A stretch of 64,000 nt of DNA from Silvimonas terrae (GTDB lineage: Bacteria; Pseudomonadota; Gammaproteobacteria; Burkholderiales; Chitinibacteraceae), in the NCBI RefSeq assembly GCF_014202765.1, contig NZ_JACHHN010000011.1, forward strand, positions 1-64,000, in the 5' to 3' direction. Under the pieces are notes generated by a model. The model saw only the letters and a list, made by a program, of their open reading frames with translations, had not been told where the DNA came from and did not search any database. This document shows positions 53,440 through 61,919 of the stretch, piece after piece. The position numbers and the translations under genes are program-made. The number at the start of each line of letters is the position of its first letter. Within the stretch, counting starts at the first letter, position 1.

Positions 53440-54858
53440 ATGCGCAAACATGAAATCACCCTGGAAGACCGGATTGCCCGTGGTGTGGAAGCGCGCAAAG
53501 CGGTCAAACGGGGTACGCATGATCATCCGGGCAAGTGTGATCGAGACCCTATCCTGTTACTGCAAGCCAATAGCGAAGGCCGGGTGGCGCGGTTGGTGCC
53601 ATTGCGTTATGCGCGCATGCTGACGTCGCCATTTGCATTTTTCCGCGGCAGCGCCATTTTGCAGGCTCATGATTTGTCCGGCACGCCAGACTCGGGCATT
53701 TATTTCCAGATCTGCGGCGATTGTCATCTCTCCAACTTTGGCGGATTTGCCACGCCAGAGCGCCATTTGTTGTTTGATCTGAACGATTTTGATGAAACCC
53801 ATCCCGGCCCGTGGGAATGGGATCTCAAGCGTCTTTGTGCCAGCTTTGCCGTGGCGGCGCGCCACTTGGGCCACGGTGATGTGGCGGCCGAAGAAATGGC
53901 CTGGACTGCGGCCCGGACCTATCAGCAATACATGGGCGAATACGCACAGATGGGCGCGCTGGATGTCTGGTACGACCAGATCACCTTTGACCGGATTCTG
54001 GAGCAATCCAGAACGGCTGAAGGGCGCAAGATCGTCAAGGAAGGCATGGCCAAGGCAGACCGGCGCAGTAGCGAAGAATTGCTGCCCAAACTGGGCGTGC
54101 TGGAAAACGGTAAATGGAAAATCCGGGATGCACCGCCAGCGGTTTTTCACATTCACAGCAATACCTCGCTGTTTGATGAAGTGGATGACTGGGTGCAACT
54201 GGGCGGCCCGGAAGAATTGATCAAAAAACTTTACAAGGAATACAGCGGCACCATTGCGCCTAGCCACCGGCTGTTGCTGGAGCGCTTCTCACTGCATGAC
54301 ATGGCGTTCAAGGTGGTCGGGGTAGGCAGCGTCGGCACGCGCTGCCTTGTGGCGCTGATGATGGATGATCAAGGCAAACCCTTGTTCTTGCAGATCAAAG
54401 AAGCGGCAACCTCGGTGCTGGCTCCCTATGTGAAAAGCAAATCACCGTTGCAACATCAGGGTCGCCGGGTGGTCGATGGTCAACGCTTGATGCAGGCCTC
54501 CAGCGATATTTTCCTGGGCTGGTCGACCGGCCCCTCTGGCCGCCACTTTTATCTGCGCCAGTTGCGCGACATGAAGGTCTCTGCCCAGGTTGATTTGTAT
54601 GATGCAGAACGTCTGACCGGTTACGCTCGCGCTTGCGGCTGGGCACTGGCGCGTTCCCACGCGCGCGCCGGGGGCATGGCGGCGGAAATCAGTGGTTATC
54701 TGGGCAAGAGCGAAAGCATGGCCGGGGCACTTGGTAAATATGCAATGGCGTATGCGGCACAGGTCGACATTGACTATGATGCGTTCTCGAAAGCGTGTCG
54801 TTCTGGTCGCTTGCAAGCCAGAACCGAAGCGGATTACGCCGCCGATTTTTCAGTATGA
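53440..54858 (+). CDS. DUF2252 family protein
   Basis: A 472-residue DUF2252 protein: FYRGSA-type motif (FAFFRGSAILQAHDL), GDCHLSNFGGFATPERHLLFDLNDFDETHPGPWEWDLKRL, and QIKEAATSVL near the middle. The HxxN-[FWL]DxND pattern resembles aminoglycoside phosphotransferase/protein-kinase-like active sites, so a phosphotransferase role is often suggested, but it is unproven. The end carries ALARSHARAGG. Stands alone after an outer-membrane protein gene. Confidence 0.9.
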   Translation: MRKHEITLEDRIARGVEARKAVKRGTHDHPGKCDRDPILLLQANSEGRVARLVPLRYARMLTSPFAFFRGSAILQAHDLSGTPDSGIYFQICGDCHLSNFGGFATPERHLLFDLNDFDETHPGPWEWDLKRLCASFAVAARHLGHGDVAAEEMAWTAARTYQQYMGEYAQMGALDVWYDQITFDRILEQSRTAEGRKIVKEGMAKADRRSSEELLPKLGVLENGKWKIRDAPPAVFHIHSNTSLFDEVDDWVQLGGPEELIKKLYKEYSGTIAPSHRLLLERFSLHDMAFKVVGVGSVGTRCLVALMMDDQGKPLFLQIKEAATSVLAPYVKSKSPLQHQGRRVVDGQRLMQASSDIFLGWSTGPSGRHFYLRQLRDMKVSAQVDLYDAERLTGYARACGWALARSHARAGGMAAEISGYLGKSESMAGALGKYAMAYAAQVDIDYDAFSKACRSGRLQARTEADYAADFSV

Positions 54859-54945
54859 AGCGCACGCCAGTCAGCGATCGTCTGGCCTGCCCCTTAAAAT
54901 GAAGTACCCAATCTTGTATCCGGAAAAACGTTGAGGAACACCGAA

Positions 54946-55359
54946 ATGCGAACCCGACAGACCCTCATAACAACAGCGTTGATTTGTGCCGCATTGATCG
55001 GCCAGGTGCATGCCGCCGGGCTTGGCTTCATGAGCAATACCCCGCTGAGCCGCCTCAAGCCGGACGAGATTGCCAGCCTGGATAAAACCATTAGCGATGC
55101 GCTAGAGCACAGCAAGATTGGCCAGAGCGAATCCTGGAGCAATGCCGATACGCAAAAAAGCAACCCGACCGAAGTCAAAATCACCCCGAGCCGTGAGTTT
55201 GAGCGCAATGGCCTGAGTTGCCGCCAGGTGAAGCTTAACTTTATCAACAAGGTGCAAAACGATGTCATGAACCCGTCTTATTGCAAAGGTGCAGACGGGG
55301 AGTGGAATCTGGCACCGCCCGCCACCGCCAAGGCCCCCAAGGCCTCTGCCAGTCACTGA
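54946..55359 (+). CDS. Small secreted protein (surface-antigen-like)
   Basis: From the ATG at 54946 (GAGGA upstream), 137 residues with a signal peptide (LICAALIGQVHA-AGLGFM). The mature sequence has PLSRLKPDEIASLDKTISDAL, then WSNADTQKSNPTEVKITPSREFERNGLSCRQV...YCKGADGEWNL, reminiscent of the RT0821/Lpp0805 outer-membrane surface family (conserved CR..., C-x-G-DG-W). Two cysteines probably form a disulfide. A TTG five codons upstream is a less likely start. Terminator follows. Confidence 0.78.
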   Translation: MRTRQTLITTALICAALIGQVHAAGLGFMSNTPLSRLKPDEIASLDKTISDALEHSKIGQSESWSNADTQKSNPTEVKITPSREFERNGLSCRQVKLNFINKVQNDVMNPSYCKGADGEWNLAPPATAKAPKASASH

Positions 55360-55379
55360 CAAACCACCTCGGAATGCAC

Positions 55380-55410
55380 AAAAAACACGTCCTGCGCGGC
55401 GTGTTTTTTT
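55380..55410 (+). terminator. Rho-independent terminator
   Basis: AAAAAACACG and CGTGTTTTTTT around a 10-base loop. Confidence 0.85.
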
Positions 55411-55575
55411 ACGACTGTAATCCTGAAACTACCGGTTGCGTTGTGGATGTTGCACTGCGACATAAAACATACCGGATGGTGTGCAATTCCGGCTAAATGA
55501 TTACCTGCAAATTTTTTAAAACTTGTTTAATATGTAAGTATAAATTCAACCTGATATAAACCCATCGGAGTTTGC

Positions 55576-55881
55576 ATGTTCGTTCAGCTTGTCCAGTCTC
55601 GCCTCAAAGACCCCAATGCCCACGATGTTTATCTAGCGCTGACTCAGGACATGCTGGCGTGGTTGCGCGTACAGGCAGGGTTTGTGGCCTATGAACTGTA
55701 CGAAGGCGACGGTTACTTTTTTGACCGCCTCGTCTGGGAAGACGAGTCAAGTTGTCGGGCTGCGGCTGATCGCTTTATGGATACCGGCACGGCGTTCAGC
55801 ATGCTGGCGCTGGTACAGCCAGAAATCCACACCTTGCTGGGTGAGGAAATTGTCGTTGCTGCAGCGCAACCCGTTGCCTAG
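55576..55881 (+). CDS. ABM-like dimeric alpha+beta barrel protein
   Basis: A 101-residue protein (MFVQLVQSRLKDPNAHDVYLAL...GFVAYELYEGDGYFFDRLVWEDES) resembling antibiotic-biosynthesis-monooxygenase/heme-degrading-monooxygenase folds. Preceded by a low-GC stretch unlike its surroundings (55500-55560), probably its promoter region, and CGGAG at the ribosome site. No catalytic claim is possible. Confidence 0.78.
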   Translation: MFVQLVQSRLKDPNAHDVYLALTQDMLAWLRVQAGFVAYELYEGDGYFFDRLVWEDESSCRAAADRFMDTGTAFSMLALVQPEIHTLLGEEIVVAAAQPVA

Positions 55882-55941
55882 TCACTGCCCGCGTTGGCGG
55901 GTATGCTGAACGGCATGTTTCGTGCCTGAGGTTGTACCTGG

Positions 55942-56576
55942 ATGTCTGCAGTAGAACTGGTTTGTTTTGATCTGGATGGCACCCTGGTTGACAGCGAACG
56001 ACTGTGTAATCAGGCGTTTCTGGAGTTGTTGCCGCAACTGGATGAAACCCTTGAAGGGATGGTGGCGCGTTATCGCGGGGTCAAGTTTGCCCCCATTGCC
56101 GCCGATCTCTCCCGCCGCATTGGCCACCCCTTGCCAGATGACTTTGAAGCCCGTTACCGGGCCCGCGTGGCGCAACTGTTCGATGACGAGTTGGTGCCCA
56201 TGCCCGGGGTGCTGGACATGATCCGCCAGTTGTCCTTGCCGTTCTGTCTGGTTTCCAATGGTCCGCTCGCCAAAATGCGCCATGCCCTGACGGTGACCGG
56301 GCTGGCGCCGTATTTGGGGAGCGTCTGCATAGTGCTTACGACGTGGGTATCTGGAAGCCTGATCCGGGTTTGTTCTTGCACGTGGCCGCACAATACGGGG
56401 CGTCACCAGCGCAATGCGTGGTGGTGGAAGATAGCCCGACCGGCGTGACTGCCGCCGTAGCGGCAGGGATGCAGGCCCTGTTTTATCAGCCCCATCAGGC
56501 AGAGGAACCTGTACCCGCCGGGGTGCGGGTGTTTGGGCACATGAATGAACTGGGCCCGTTGCTGGCAGGGCGTTAG
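55942..56576 (+). pseudogene. HAD-family phosphatase broken by a single-base frameshift
   Basis: The first frame encodes MSAVELVCFDLDGTLVDSERL (HAD motif I DxDGT), a cap helix domain and LPFCLVSNGPLAKM (motif II Ser). After GLAPYLG at 56317 it runs into unrelated sequence to a stop at 56448. The family sequence continues in the other frame (…ERLHSAYDVGIWKPDPGLFLHVAAQ, then CVVVEDSPTGVTAAVAAGM) to 56576, including motifs III and IV. Restoring one G in the GGGG run at 56316-56319 gives a 211-residue protein of YieH-like size. True mutation, sequencing error or slippage cannot be told apart here. Confidence 0.85.
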
Positions 56577-56587
56577 CGCCTGCCAGC
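56561..56587. terminator. Inverted repeat between the convergent HAD and dbpA genes
   Basis: GCTGGCAGG/CCTGCCAGC, 9-bp stem, spanning the HAD stop codon. No T-run on either side, so termination is only possible. Confidence 0.4.
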
Positions 56588-56594
56588 AGCGTGG

Positions 56595-57986
56595 TTACTC
56601 ATCCAGCAAGCGCACCCGGCAGCGTTTGCCCTTGATGTTGGTATTGCTCAGGCGTTGCAACGCTTCGTAGGCAATATTGCGTTCGACCGCCACAAAGGTG
56701 GAGAAATCGAACACGTTGATCTTGCCGATCTGCTCACCCTTGAAGCCGGCGTCACCCGTCAGCGCACCCAGCACGTCGCCGGGACGCAGTTTGTCTTTGC
56801 GGCCGGAGGCAATTTCCAGCGTTGCCATGGGCGGTTGCAGGGTTTTGCCATCTGCCGGCGCGGCTTCGGTCAGGTGGTGCCAGACGGCTTTGACGCCTTG
56901 CTGGTATTCCTCAATCAGGCGCACCCACTTTTTCTCGTCCGCCGAGGCCAGCGTGACCGCCAGGCCACGTTCCTTGCCGCGACCGGTACGGCCAATGCGG
57001 TGCACGTGGACTTCCGCATCGCGTGAGACATCCACGTTCAGTACCATGTCCAGCGAGGCAATATCCAGCCCGCGCGCGGCCACGTCGGTGGCGACCAGCA
57101 CGGAACAACTGCGGTTGGCAAAGCGCACCAGAATCTCATCGCGGTCGCGCTGTTCCATGTCGCCATACAGCGCTTGCGCGGACAGACCGCGTTCGCGCAG
57201 GGCCTGGGCCAGTTCGCGGCAATGGATCTTGGTATTACAGAACGCCAGGGTGGATACCGGACGGAAGTGTTCAATGATCTGCGCTGCCGCATCGTTCCGG
57301 CGGGTGTGTTCTACATCGTAAAACCGCTGTTCAATGTGGTTGGCGTCGTGGAAAGACTCCACCTTGATTTCCACCGGCTGACGCAGGAAACCCGCGCTTT
57401 GCTTGCGGATATCTTCGGTATACGTGGCGGAGAACAGCATGGTCTGGCGGTGCTTGGGGCACTGCCGGACAATGTTGACCACTTCGTCGTAAAAACCCAT
57501 GTCGATCATGCGGTCCGCTTCATCCAGCACCAGCATGCTCACGCGGCGCAGGTCCAGCGTGCCGCGCGCCAGGTGATCGTGCAGCCGGCCCGGCGTGCCA
57601 ACGATGATGTGCGCACCGTGTTCCAGCGAGCCAATCTGCGGGCCCATGGGCGAGCCGCCACACAGCGTCAGGATCTTGATGTTGTCCATGTGCCGCGCCA
57701 GTTGGCGCAGCGACTTGGCCACCTGGTCAGCCAGTTCCCGCGTGGGGCAGATGACCAGCGCCTGAATGGCAAACAGCGTCGGGTTCAGGTTATGCAACAA
57801 CCCCAGCCCGAAGGCCGCGGTCTTGCCGCTGCCGGTTTTGGCCTGGGCAATGACATCCTTGCGATCCAGAATCAGCGGCAGGCTTTTGGCCTGGATGTCG
57901 GTCATCTCTTGATAATCAAGGCTGGCCAGGTTGGCCAGTTGCGCGGCAGAGAGCGGCAACGCAGAAAAAGGGGCTTTGCTCTTCAC
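56595..57986 (-). CDS. dbpA: ATP-dependent RNA helicase DbpA
   Basis: From the GTG at 57984-57986 (AAGGA 7 bases upstream), 463 residues. DEAD-box motifs in order: Q region (DYQEMTDIQAKSLP), Walker A AKTGSGKT (49-56), PTRELA, GTPGRL, DEAD (156-159), SAT, then ARGLD and HRIGRTGR. The C-terminal ~75 residues (RPGDVLGALTGDAGFKGEQIG ... NIKGKRCRVRLLDE) are the DbpA RNA-binding domain that recognises 23S rRNA hairpin 92. Role: late steps of 50S assembly. Lies 51 bases after map on the same strand. Confidence 0.94.
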   Translation of the reverse strand: MKSKAPFSALPLSAAQLANLASLDYQEMTDIQAKSLPLILDRKDVIAQAKTGSGKTAAFGLGLLHNLNPTLFAIQALVICPTRELADQVAKSLRQLARHMDNIKILTLCGGSPMGPQIGSLEHGAHIIVGTPGRLHDHLARGTLDLRRVSMLVLDEADRMIDMGFYDEVVNIVRQCPKHRQTMLFSATYTEDIRKQSAGFLRQPVEIKVESFHDANHIEQRFYDVEHTRRNDAAAQIIEHFRPVSTLAFCNTKIHCRELAQALRERGLSAQALYGDMEQRDRDEILVRFANRSCSVLVATDVAARGLDIASLDMVLNVDVSRDAEVHVHRIGRTGRGKERGLAVTLASADEKKWVRLIEEYQQGVKAVWHHLTEAAPADGKTLQPPMATLEIASGRKDKLRPGDVLGALTGDAGFKGEQIGKINVFDFSTFVAVERNIAYEALQRLSNTNIKGKRCRVRLLDE

Positions 57987-58036
57987 AGGCAATCCTTGAA
58001 ACGGGGTGGGGTAGAACAGGGCGGCGCCAGCAACGC

Positions 58037-58816
58037 TCACCCTTGATAAGTAAAGTTTTCCGGCCACGGCGTCAGGATTTCAAACCCGTCGTCCGTCACC
58101 GTAATCATGTGTTCCCATTGGGCCGACAGCGAGCCATCGCGCGTCACTACGGTCCAGCCATCGGCCAGTGAACGCACGCCGGCTTCGCCCGCATTGATCA
58201 TGGGCTCAACGGTAAAGGTCATGCCTTTTTTCAGGCGCAAACCGGTGCCCGCGCGGCCGTAATGCAACACCTGCGGTTCTTCGTGATACACCCGGCCTAT
58301 GCCGTGACCGCAGTATTCGCGTACTACCGTATAACCACGGCTTTCCGCCAGAGTCTGAATGGCGTGGCCCACGTCGCCCAGGGTGGCGCCAGGGCGCACC
58401 ACTTCAATACCGGCCATCATGGCTTCAAAGGTGGTATCGACCAGCTTGCGGGCGGCATTGGACGGGGTGCCGGCGTAAAACATGCGGCTGGTGTCGCCGT
58501 GCCAGCCATCCTTGATCACCGTGACGTCGATATTGACGATATCGCCATCCTTGAGGATTTCCCTGGGGCTGGGAATCCCGTGACAGACCACGCCGTTGAC
58601 CGAGGTACACAAGGTTTTGGGAAAACCGTGATAACCGACATTGGCCGGAATGGTCTTCTGCACCTTGGTGATGTACTCAAAGCAACGCCGGTCCAGTTCT
58701 TCCGTCGAGACACCCGGTTGCACGTACTCGCTGATCATTTCCAGTACTTCCGCCGCAAGGCGGCCGGCCACGCGCATTGATTCGATCTGTTCGGGTGTCT
58801 TGAGGGTAATGGCCAT
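58037..58816 (-). CDS. map: Methionine aminopeptidase, type I
   Basis: A 259-residue enzyme with the five metal ligands at the canonical positions D97, D108, H171, E204 and E235 (NIDVTV, HGDTS, GHGIGRVYHEEP, TVEPMI, WEHMI). It removes the initiator Met from nascent proteins using two divalent metals. AAAGGA before the ATG. Here it lies upstream of dbpA, not next to rpsB as in many genomes, so the organism may have a second copy elsewhere. Confidence 0.95.
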   Translation of the reverse strand: MAITLKTPEQIESMRVAGRLAAEVLEMISEYVQPGVSTEELDRRCFEYITKVQKTIPANVGYHGFPKTLCTSVNGVVCHGIPSPREILKDGDIVNIDVTVIKDGWHGDTSRMFYAGTPSNAARKLVDTTFEAMMAGIEVVRPGATLGDVGHAIQTLAESRGYTVVREYCGHGIGRVYHEEPQVLHYGRAGTGLRLKKGMTFTVEPMINAGEAGVRSLADGWTVVTRDGSLSAQWEHMITVTDDGFEILTPWPENFTYQG

Positions 58817-58924
58817 TGTGATCCTTTAAGTCATGGCGGGTTTGGCAACTTGCTATACCTGCAATTATCCCGTGAGTCGGGCGGGATATACAGCCTTTTC
58901 ACCAGATGGGGCCAGGCGGGCTGT

Positions 58925-59830
58925 TTATCCACCCGCATTGCGTACTTCTGCCCGCGCAATATCAAGCATGGCACGCACCAGCGGTGGCGGATTTTCGCGT
59001 CGCCATGCCAGCCAGACCGCCGTTTGTGCGGCGGGGTCGGCAATGGTGCGGTAGGTGACGGTTTCCACCTGGATGCGCTGCTGCAGCGCTGACAGGATAG
59101 CCACCCCGAAACCGGCGGCAATCAAGGCCACCTGGGTCGAGGTTTCACGCACTTCCTGAGCCACGCGCGGTACAAATCCGGCATCCCGGCACAGCGTCCA
59201 GACCTGATCGGCCATGGTAATACCCATGCCGCGTGGCAGCATCACAAAATCATCGTCGGCAAATTGTGCCAGCGACACCTTGTCCGTCGGCTGGCTACGC
59301 GCGGCCGGATGGCTGGTGTGCATGGCGACCACCAGGGGCTCGCGCATCAGTTCAAGCACGGCCAGCGATTCGGGCAGGGCAATGGGCCGGATGACCGCCA
59401 TATCCAGCCAGCGTTCCAGCAAGGCATTGATTTGCTGCGGCGTGGTCATTTCCCGCAGGGTCAGTTGCACGGCCGGATGGTGTTCCCGAAACGCGTGGAT
59501 AGCGCGGCCAAACACGGCGGTATACGGGGCAGAGCCCGTTAGCCCCAGCCGCAACTCGCCGGATTCTCCACGGTGTGCATGGACGGCTTGTTCTACCGCG
59601 TACTCCAGTTGCTGCAAGATGCGGCGCGCGTGATCCAGAAAGGTACGCCCGGCTTCGGTCAATTCCACCCGCCGATTGGTGCGATTAAACAGCCGCACCT
59701 GCATGTCCTGTTCCAGCGCCTGGATTTGTTGTGAGAGCGGTGGCTGGGTGATGCCAAGGCGTTCAGCGGCGCGGCCAAAGTGCAGTTCTTCGGCCACTGT
59801 CACAAAGTAGCGGAGCTGGCGTAGTTCCAT
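58925..59830 (-). CDS. LysR family transcriptional regulator
   Basis: From the ATG at 59828-59830, 301 residues: MELRQLRYFVTVAEELHFGRAAERLGITQPPLSQQIQALEQDMQVRLFNRTNRRVELTEAG is a textbook LysR helix-turn-helix, and the effector domain begins near 90 (ELRLGLTGSAPYTAVFGRAI). The frame opens 15 codons earlier, and neither start has a strong ribosome site. Divergent from the MFS gene at 59949, its likely target. Confidence 0.93.
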   Translation of the reverse strand: MELRQLRYFVTVAEELHFGRAAERLGITQPPLSQQIQALEQDMQVRLFNRTNRRVELTEAGRTFLDHARRILQQLEYAVEQAVHAHRGESGELRLGLTGSAPYTAVFGRAIHAFREHHPAVQLTLREMTTPQQINALLERWLDMAVIRPIALPESLAVLELMREPLVVAMHTSHPAARSQPTDKVSLAQFADDDFVMLPRGMGITMADQVWTLCRDAGFVPRVAQEVRETSTQVALIAAGFGVAILSALQQRIQVETVTYRTIADPAAQTAVWLAWRRENPPPLVRAMLDIARAEVRNAGG

Positions 59831-59854
59831 TGAGTCGTAAAACATATCAAATGA

Positions 59855-59873
59855 GTCGATTGATATTATCGAC
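59855..59873. promoter_or_regulatory. Inverted repeat between LysR and MFS genes
   Basis: GTCGAT-TGATATT-ATCGAC, 6-bp arms with T and A at LysR-like (T-N11-A) spacing, in the 118-bp divergent promoter region. A natural binding site for the adjacent LysR protein. Confidence 0.5.
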
Positions 59874-59948
59874 ATTAATACGGGTTTTTTCTAGACTGAT
59901 TGCCAATGAAATCAAATGGCGTGCGCGCCAGATCGCCACTGGAAATCC

Positions 59949-61337
59949 ATGTCACCCGAATACAACGGTCTGCCGCTGCCCGCGCGCTATTGGGCCATCC
60001 TGACGCTGGCGCTGGCCATCAGCATGGCCGTGCTGGATGGCGCCATTGCCAATGTGGCTTTGCCGGCCATTGCCCATGATCTGCATGCCAGCCCGGCGGC
60101 CTCCATCTGGGTGGTGAACGCTTATCAACTGGCCACCACGGTGTCTTTGCTGGCGTTTGCCTCGCTGGGAGATATTTACGGATACCGGCGCATTTACCAG
60201 ATTGGTCTGGCGGTATTTACCGTGACGTCCGTATTGTGTGCGCTGTCTGATTCGCTGCTGACCTTGACCATTGCCCGCATCTTGCAAGGTTTTGGCGCTT
60301 CCGCACTGATGAGCGTGAATACGGCGCTGGTGCGGCTGATCTATCCCAAACAGCAACTGGGGCGCGGCATGGCGATCAATTCGCTGGTGGTGGCGCTTTC
60401 CTCGGCGGCAGGGCCGACCATTGCGGCCGGTATTCTGGCTGTCGCCAACTGGCAGTGGCTGTTTGCCATCAACTTGCCGCTGGGCGTGCTGGCGTTTGTC
60501 ATCGCCATGAAGTCCCTGCCGGTCAATGCCCACAAGGCCACCCACGGTTTTGATCTGAAAAGCGCGTTGCTCAACGCGGCGACCTTTGGCTTGCTGATTT
60601 TCAGCATTGATGGCCTGGGGCATAACGCCAACAAACCGCTGGTGCTGGGTATGTTGGTCATGGCGCTGGCCGTGGGTTATCTGTTTGTGCGCCGCCAATT
60701 GACGCTGAGTGCGCCCATGCTGCCGGTGGATTTACTGCGTATTCCCTTGTTCAGCTTGTCTATCTGTACCTCCATCTGTTCTTTCAGTGCGCAGATGCTG
60801 GCGATGGTCTCGCTGCCGTTTTACTTGCAGGAAAACCTCAACCTGTCGGCCACACAGACCGGTTTGTTACTGACGCCCTGGCCCCTGGCCATTGTGGTCA
60901 CTGCACCATTGGCGGGACGCCTTGTAGAGAAAAAATACTCGCCGGGCATGCTGGGCGGGATTGGCCTGGCGCTGTTCGCGGCCGGTTTGCTGTTGCTGGC
61001 CTTGTTGCCCGCTAACCCAGGCAGCCTGGATATCATCTGGCGCATGGCGCTGTGCGGGATCGGGTTTGGTTTTTTCCAGTCGCCCAACAACTTCGCCATT
61101 CTCTCTTCCGCCCCGGCGCATCGCAGCGGCGGCGCCAGCGGCATGCTGGGTACCGCACGGCTGGTGGGCCAGACCACGGGGGCATCTCTGGTGGCGCTGA
61201 TGTTTGGTCTGTTTGGGCAGGGTGGTACGCGCAGCAGTTTGCTGACGGCCGCAATCTTCGCCATCTGCGCGGCAGGCGTGAGTTTTATGCGGATGGCGGG
61301 CAGCGTGAACCCGGCACAGGCCACGCGGGCGGGTTGA
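59949..61337 (+). CDS. MFS transporter, DHA2-like
   Basis: From the ATG at 59949, 462 residues with about 14 predicted helices. Starts MSPEYNGLPLPARYWAILTLALAISMAVLDGAIANVALPAIAHDL (DHA2 motif D of LDxTIVNVALP type). Also seen: ASLGDIYGYRRIYQIGLAVF, ARILQGFGASALMSVNTALV and the final FQSPNNFAILSSAPAHRSGGASGMLGTARLVGQ. Members export drugs or solvents by proton antiport; substrate unknown. Paired with the divergent LysR gene. Confidence 0.9.
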   Translation: MSPEYNGLPLPARYWAILTLALAISMAVLDGAIANVALPAIAHDLHASPAASIWVVNAYQLATTVSLLAFASLGDIYGYRRIYQIGLAVFTVTSVLCALSDSLLTLTIARILQGFGASALMSVNTALVRLIYPKQQLGRGMAINSLVVALSSAAGPTIAAGILAVANWQWLFAINLPLGVLAFVIAMKSLPVNAHKATHGFDLKSALLNAATFGLLIFSIDGLGHNANKPLVLGMLVMALAVGYLFVRRQLTLSAPMLPVDLLRIPLFSLSICTSICSFSAQMLAMVSLPFYLQENLNLSATQTGLLLTPWPLAIVVTAPLAGRLVEKKYSPGMLGGIGLALFAAGLLLLALLPANPGSLDIIWRMALCGIGFGFFQSPNNFAILSSAPAHRSGGASGMLGTARLVGQTTGASLVALMFGLFGQGGTRSSLLTAAIFAICAAGVSFMRMAGSVNPAQATRAG

Positions 61338-61358
61338 TGCCGGACAGATGGGGAACAA

Positions 61359-61727
61359 TCAGGCGCGTCGCTGCTGCGCCTTGTTGCGCATGACAATCAC
61401 CGCCACAAACAGACCCAACAGCGCACCCGGCAGCAACAGCGGCAGCATCATGCAAATGATCAGACCCACGGCCAGCAGGGGTAGCAAAATGAGGCCCAGT
61501 AGCAACATGGACGAGCCTGCGAGCAGCAGCATCAACAGCGTAACCAGCAATCCATCCAGCAATAGCGCCAGCAGCGCGCTACCCACCAGCATGGCCCAGA
61601 ACGGGACCAGGTGTACTGGCTGACCGTTATCAGTGACGTGCAGCCATTGCGTCGGAAAGAAATAATGGCCGACGATGATCACCAGTGCCGTGAGCGCCAG
61701 AACCCGTACGATGCTTGTGCCACGCAT
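61359..61727 (-). CDS. Small hydrophobic membrane protein
   Basis: From the ATG at 61725-61727, 122 residues. An N-terminal helix (VRVLALTALVIIVGHYFFP) is followed by a short loop and two or three very Leu-rich helices (AMLVGSALLALLLDGLLVTLLMLLLAG; LLLGLILLPLLAVGLIICMMLPLLLPGALLGLF). No family recognised. The longer frame upstream is the shadow of ada. It is divergent from ada and convergent with the MFS gene. Confidence 0.7.
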   Translation of the reverse strand: MRGTSIVRVLALTALVIIVGHYFFPTQWLHVTDNGQPVHLVPFWAMLVGSALLALLLDGLLVTLLMLLLAGSSMLLLGLILLPLLAVGLIICMMLPLLLPGALLGLFVAVIVMRNKAQQRRA

Positions 61728-61842
61728 GACCTTGCCCCATTTGAAGTCAGAGCCTGCACCAAAGACCCCGTCTATGCACCAAGCATATGCCCGCACCACA
61801 AGCCTGGCAAACGCCGCATAATGACCGGATCGTCTGGCCTTC

Positions 61843-61855
61843 AATTTGAAAGCAA
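61843..61855 (+). promoter_or_regulatory. Candidate Ada box
   Basis: AATTTGAAAGCAA, 65-77 bp before the ada ATG, resembles the E. coli Ada binding site (AAT and GCAA elements). Methylated Ada would bind here to activate the ada-alkB operon. Spacing to a promoter is not clear. Confidence 0.5.
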
Positions 61856-61919
61856 GGCGCGGAGTTCGCCCGGGATTGCATTGACCGACCATACGGGTGT
61901 CGATGAACCGGGAGCCATC

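Noticed and set aside
61611-61919. 103-codon N-terminal extension of Ada
   Set aside because: Overlaps the oppositely oriented membrane-protein gene and the Ada-box region; the ATG at 61920 has a good ribosome site and the Cys numbering fits the family from there.
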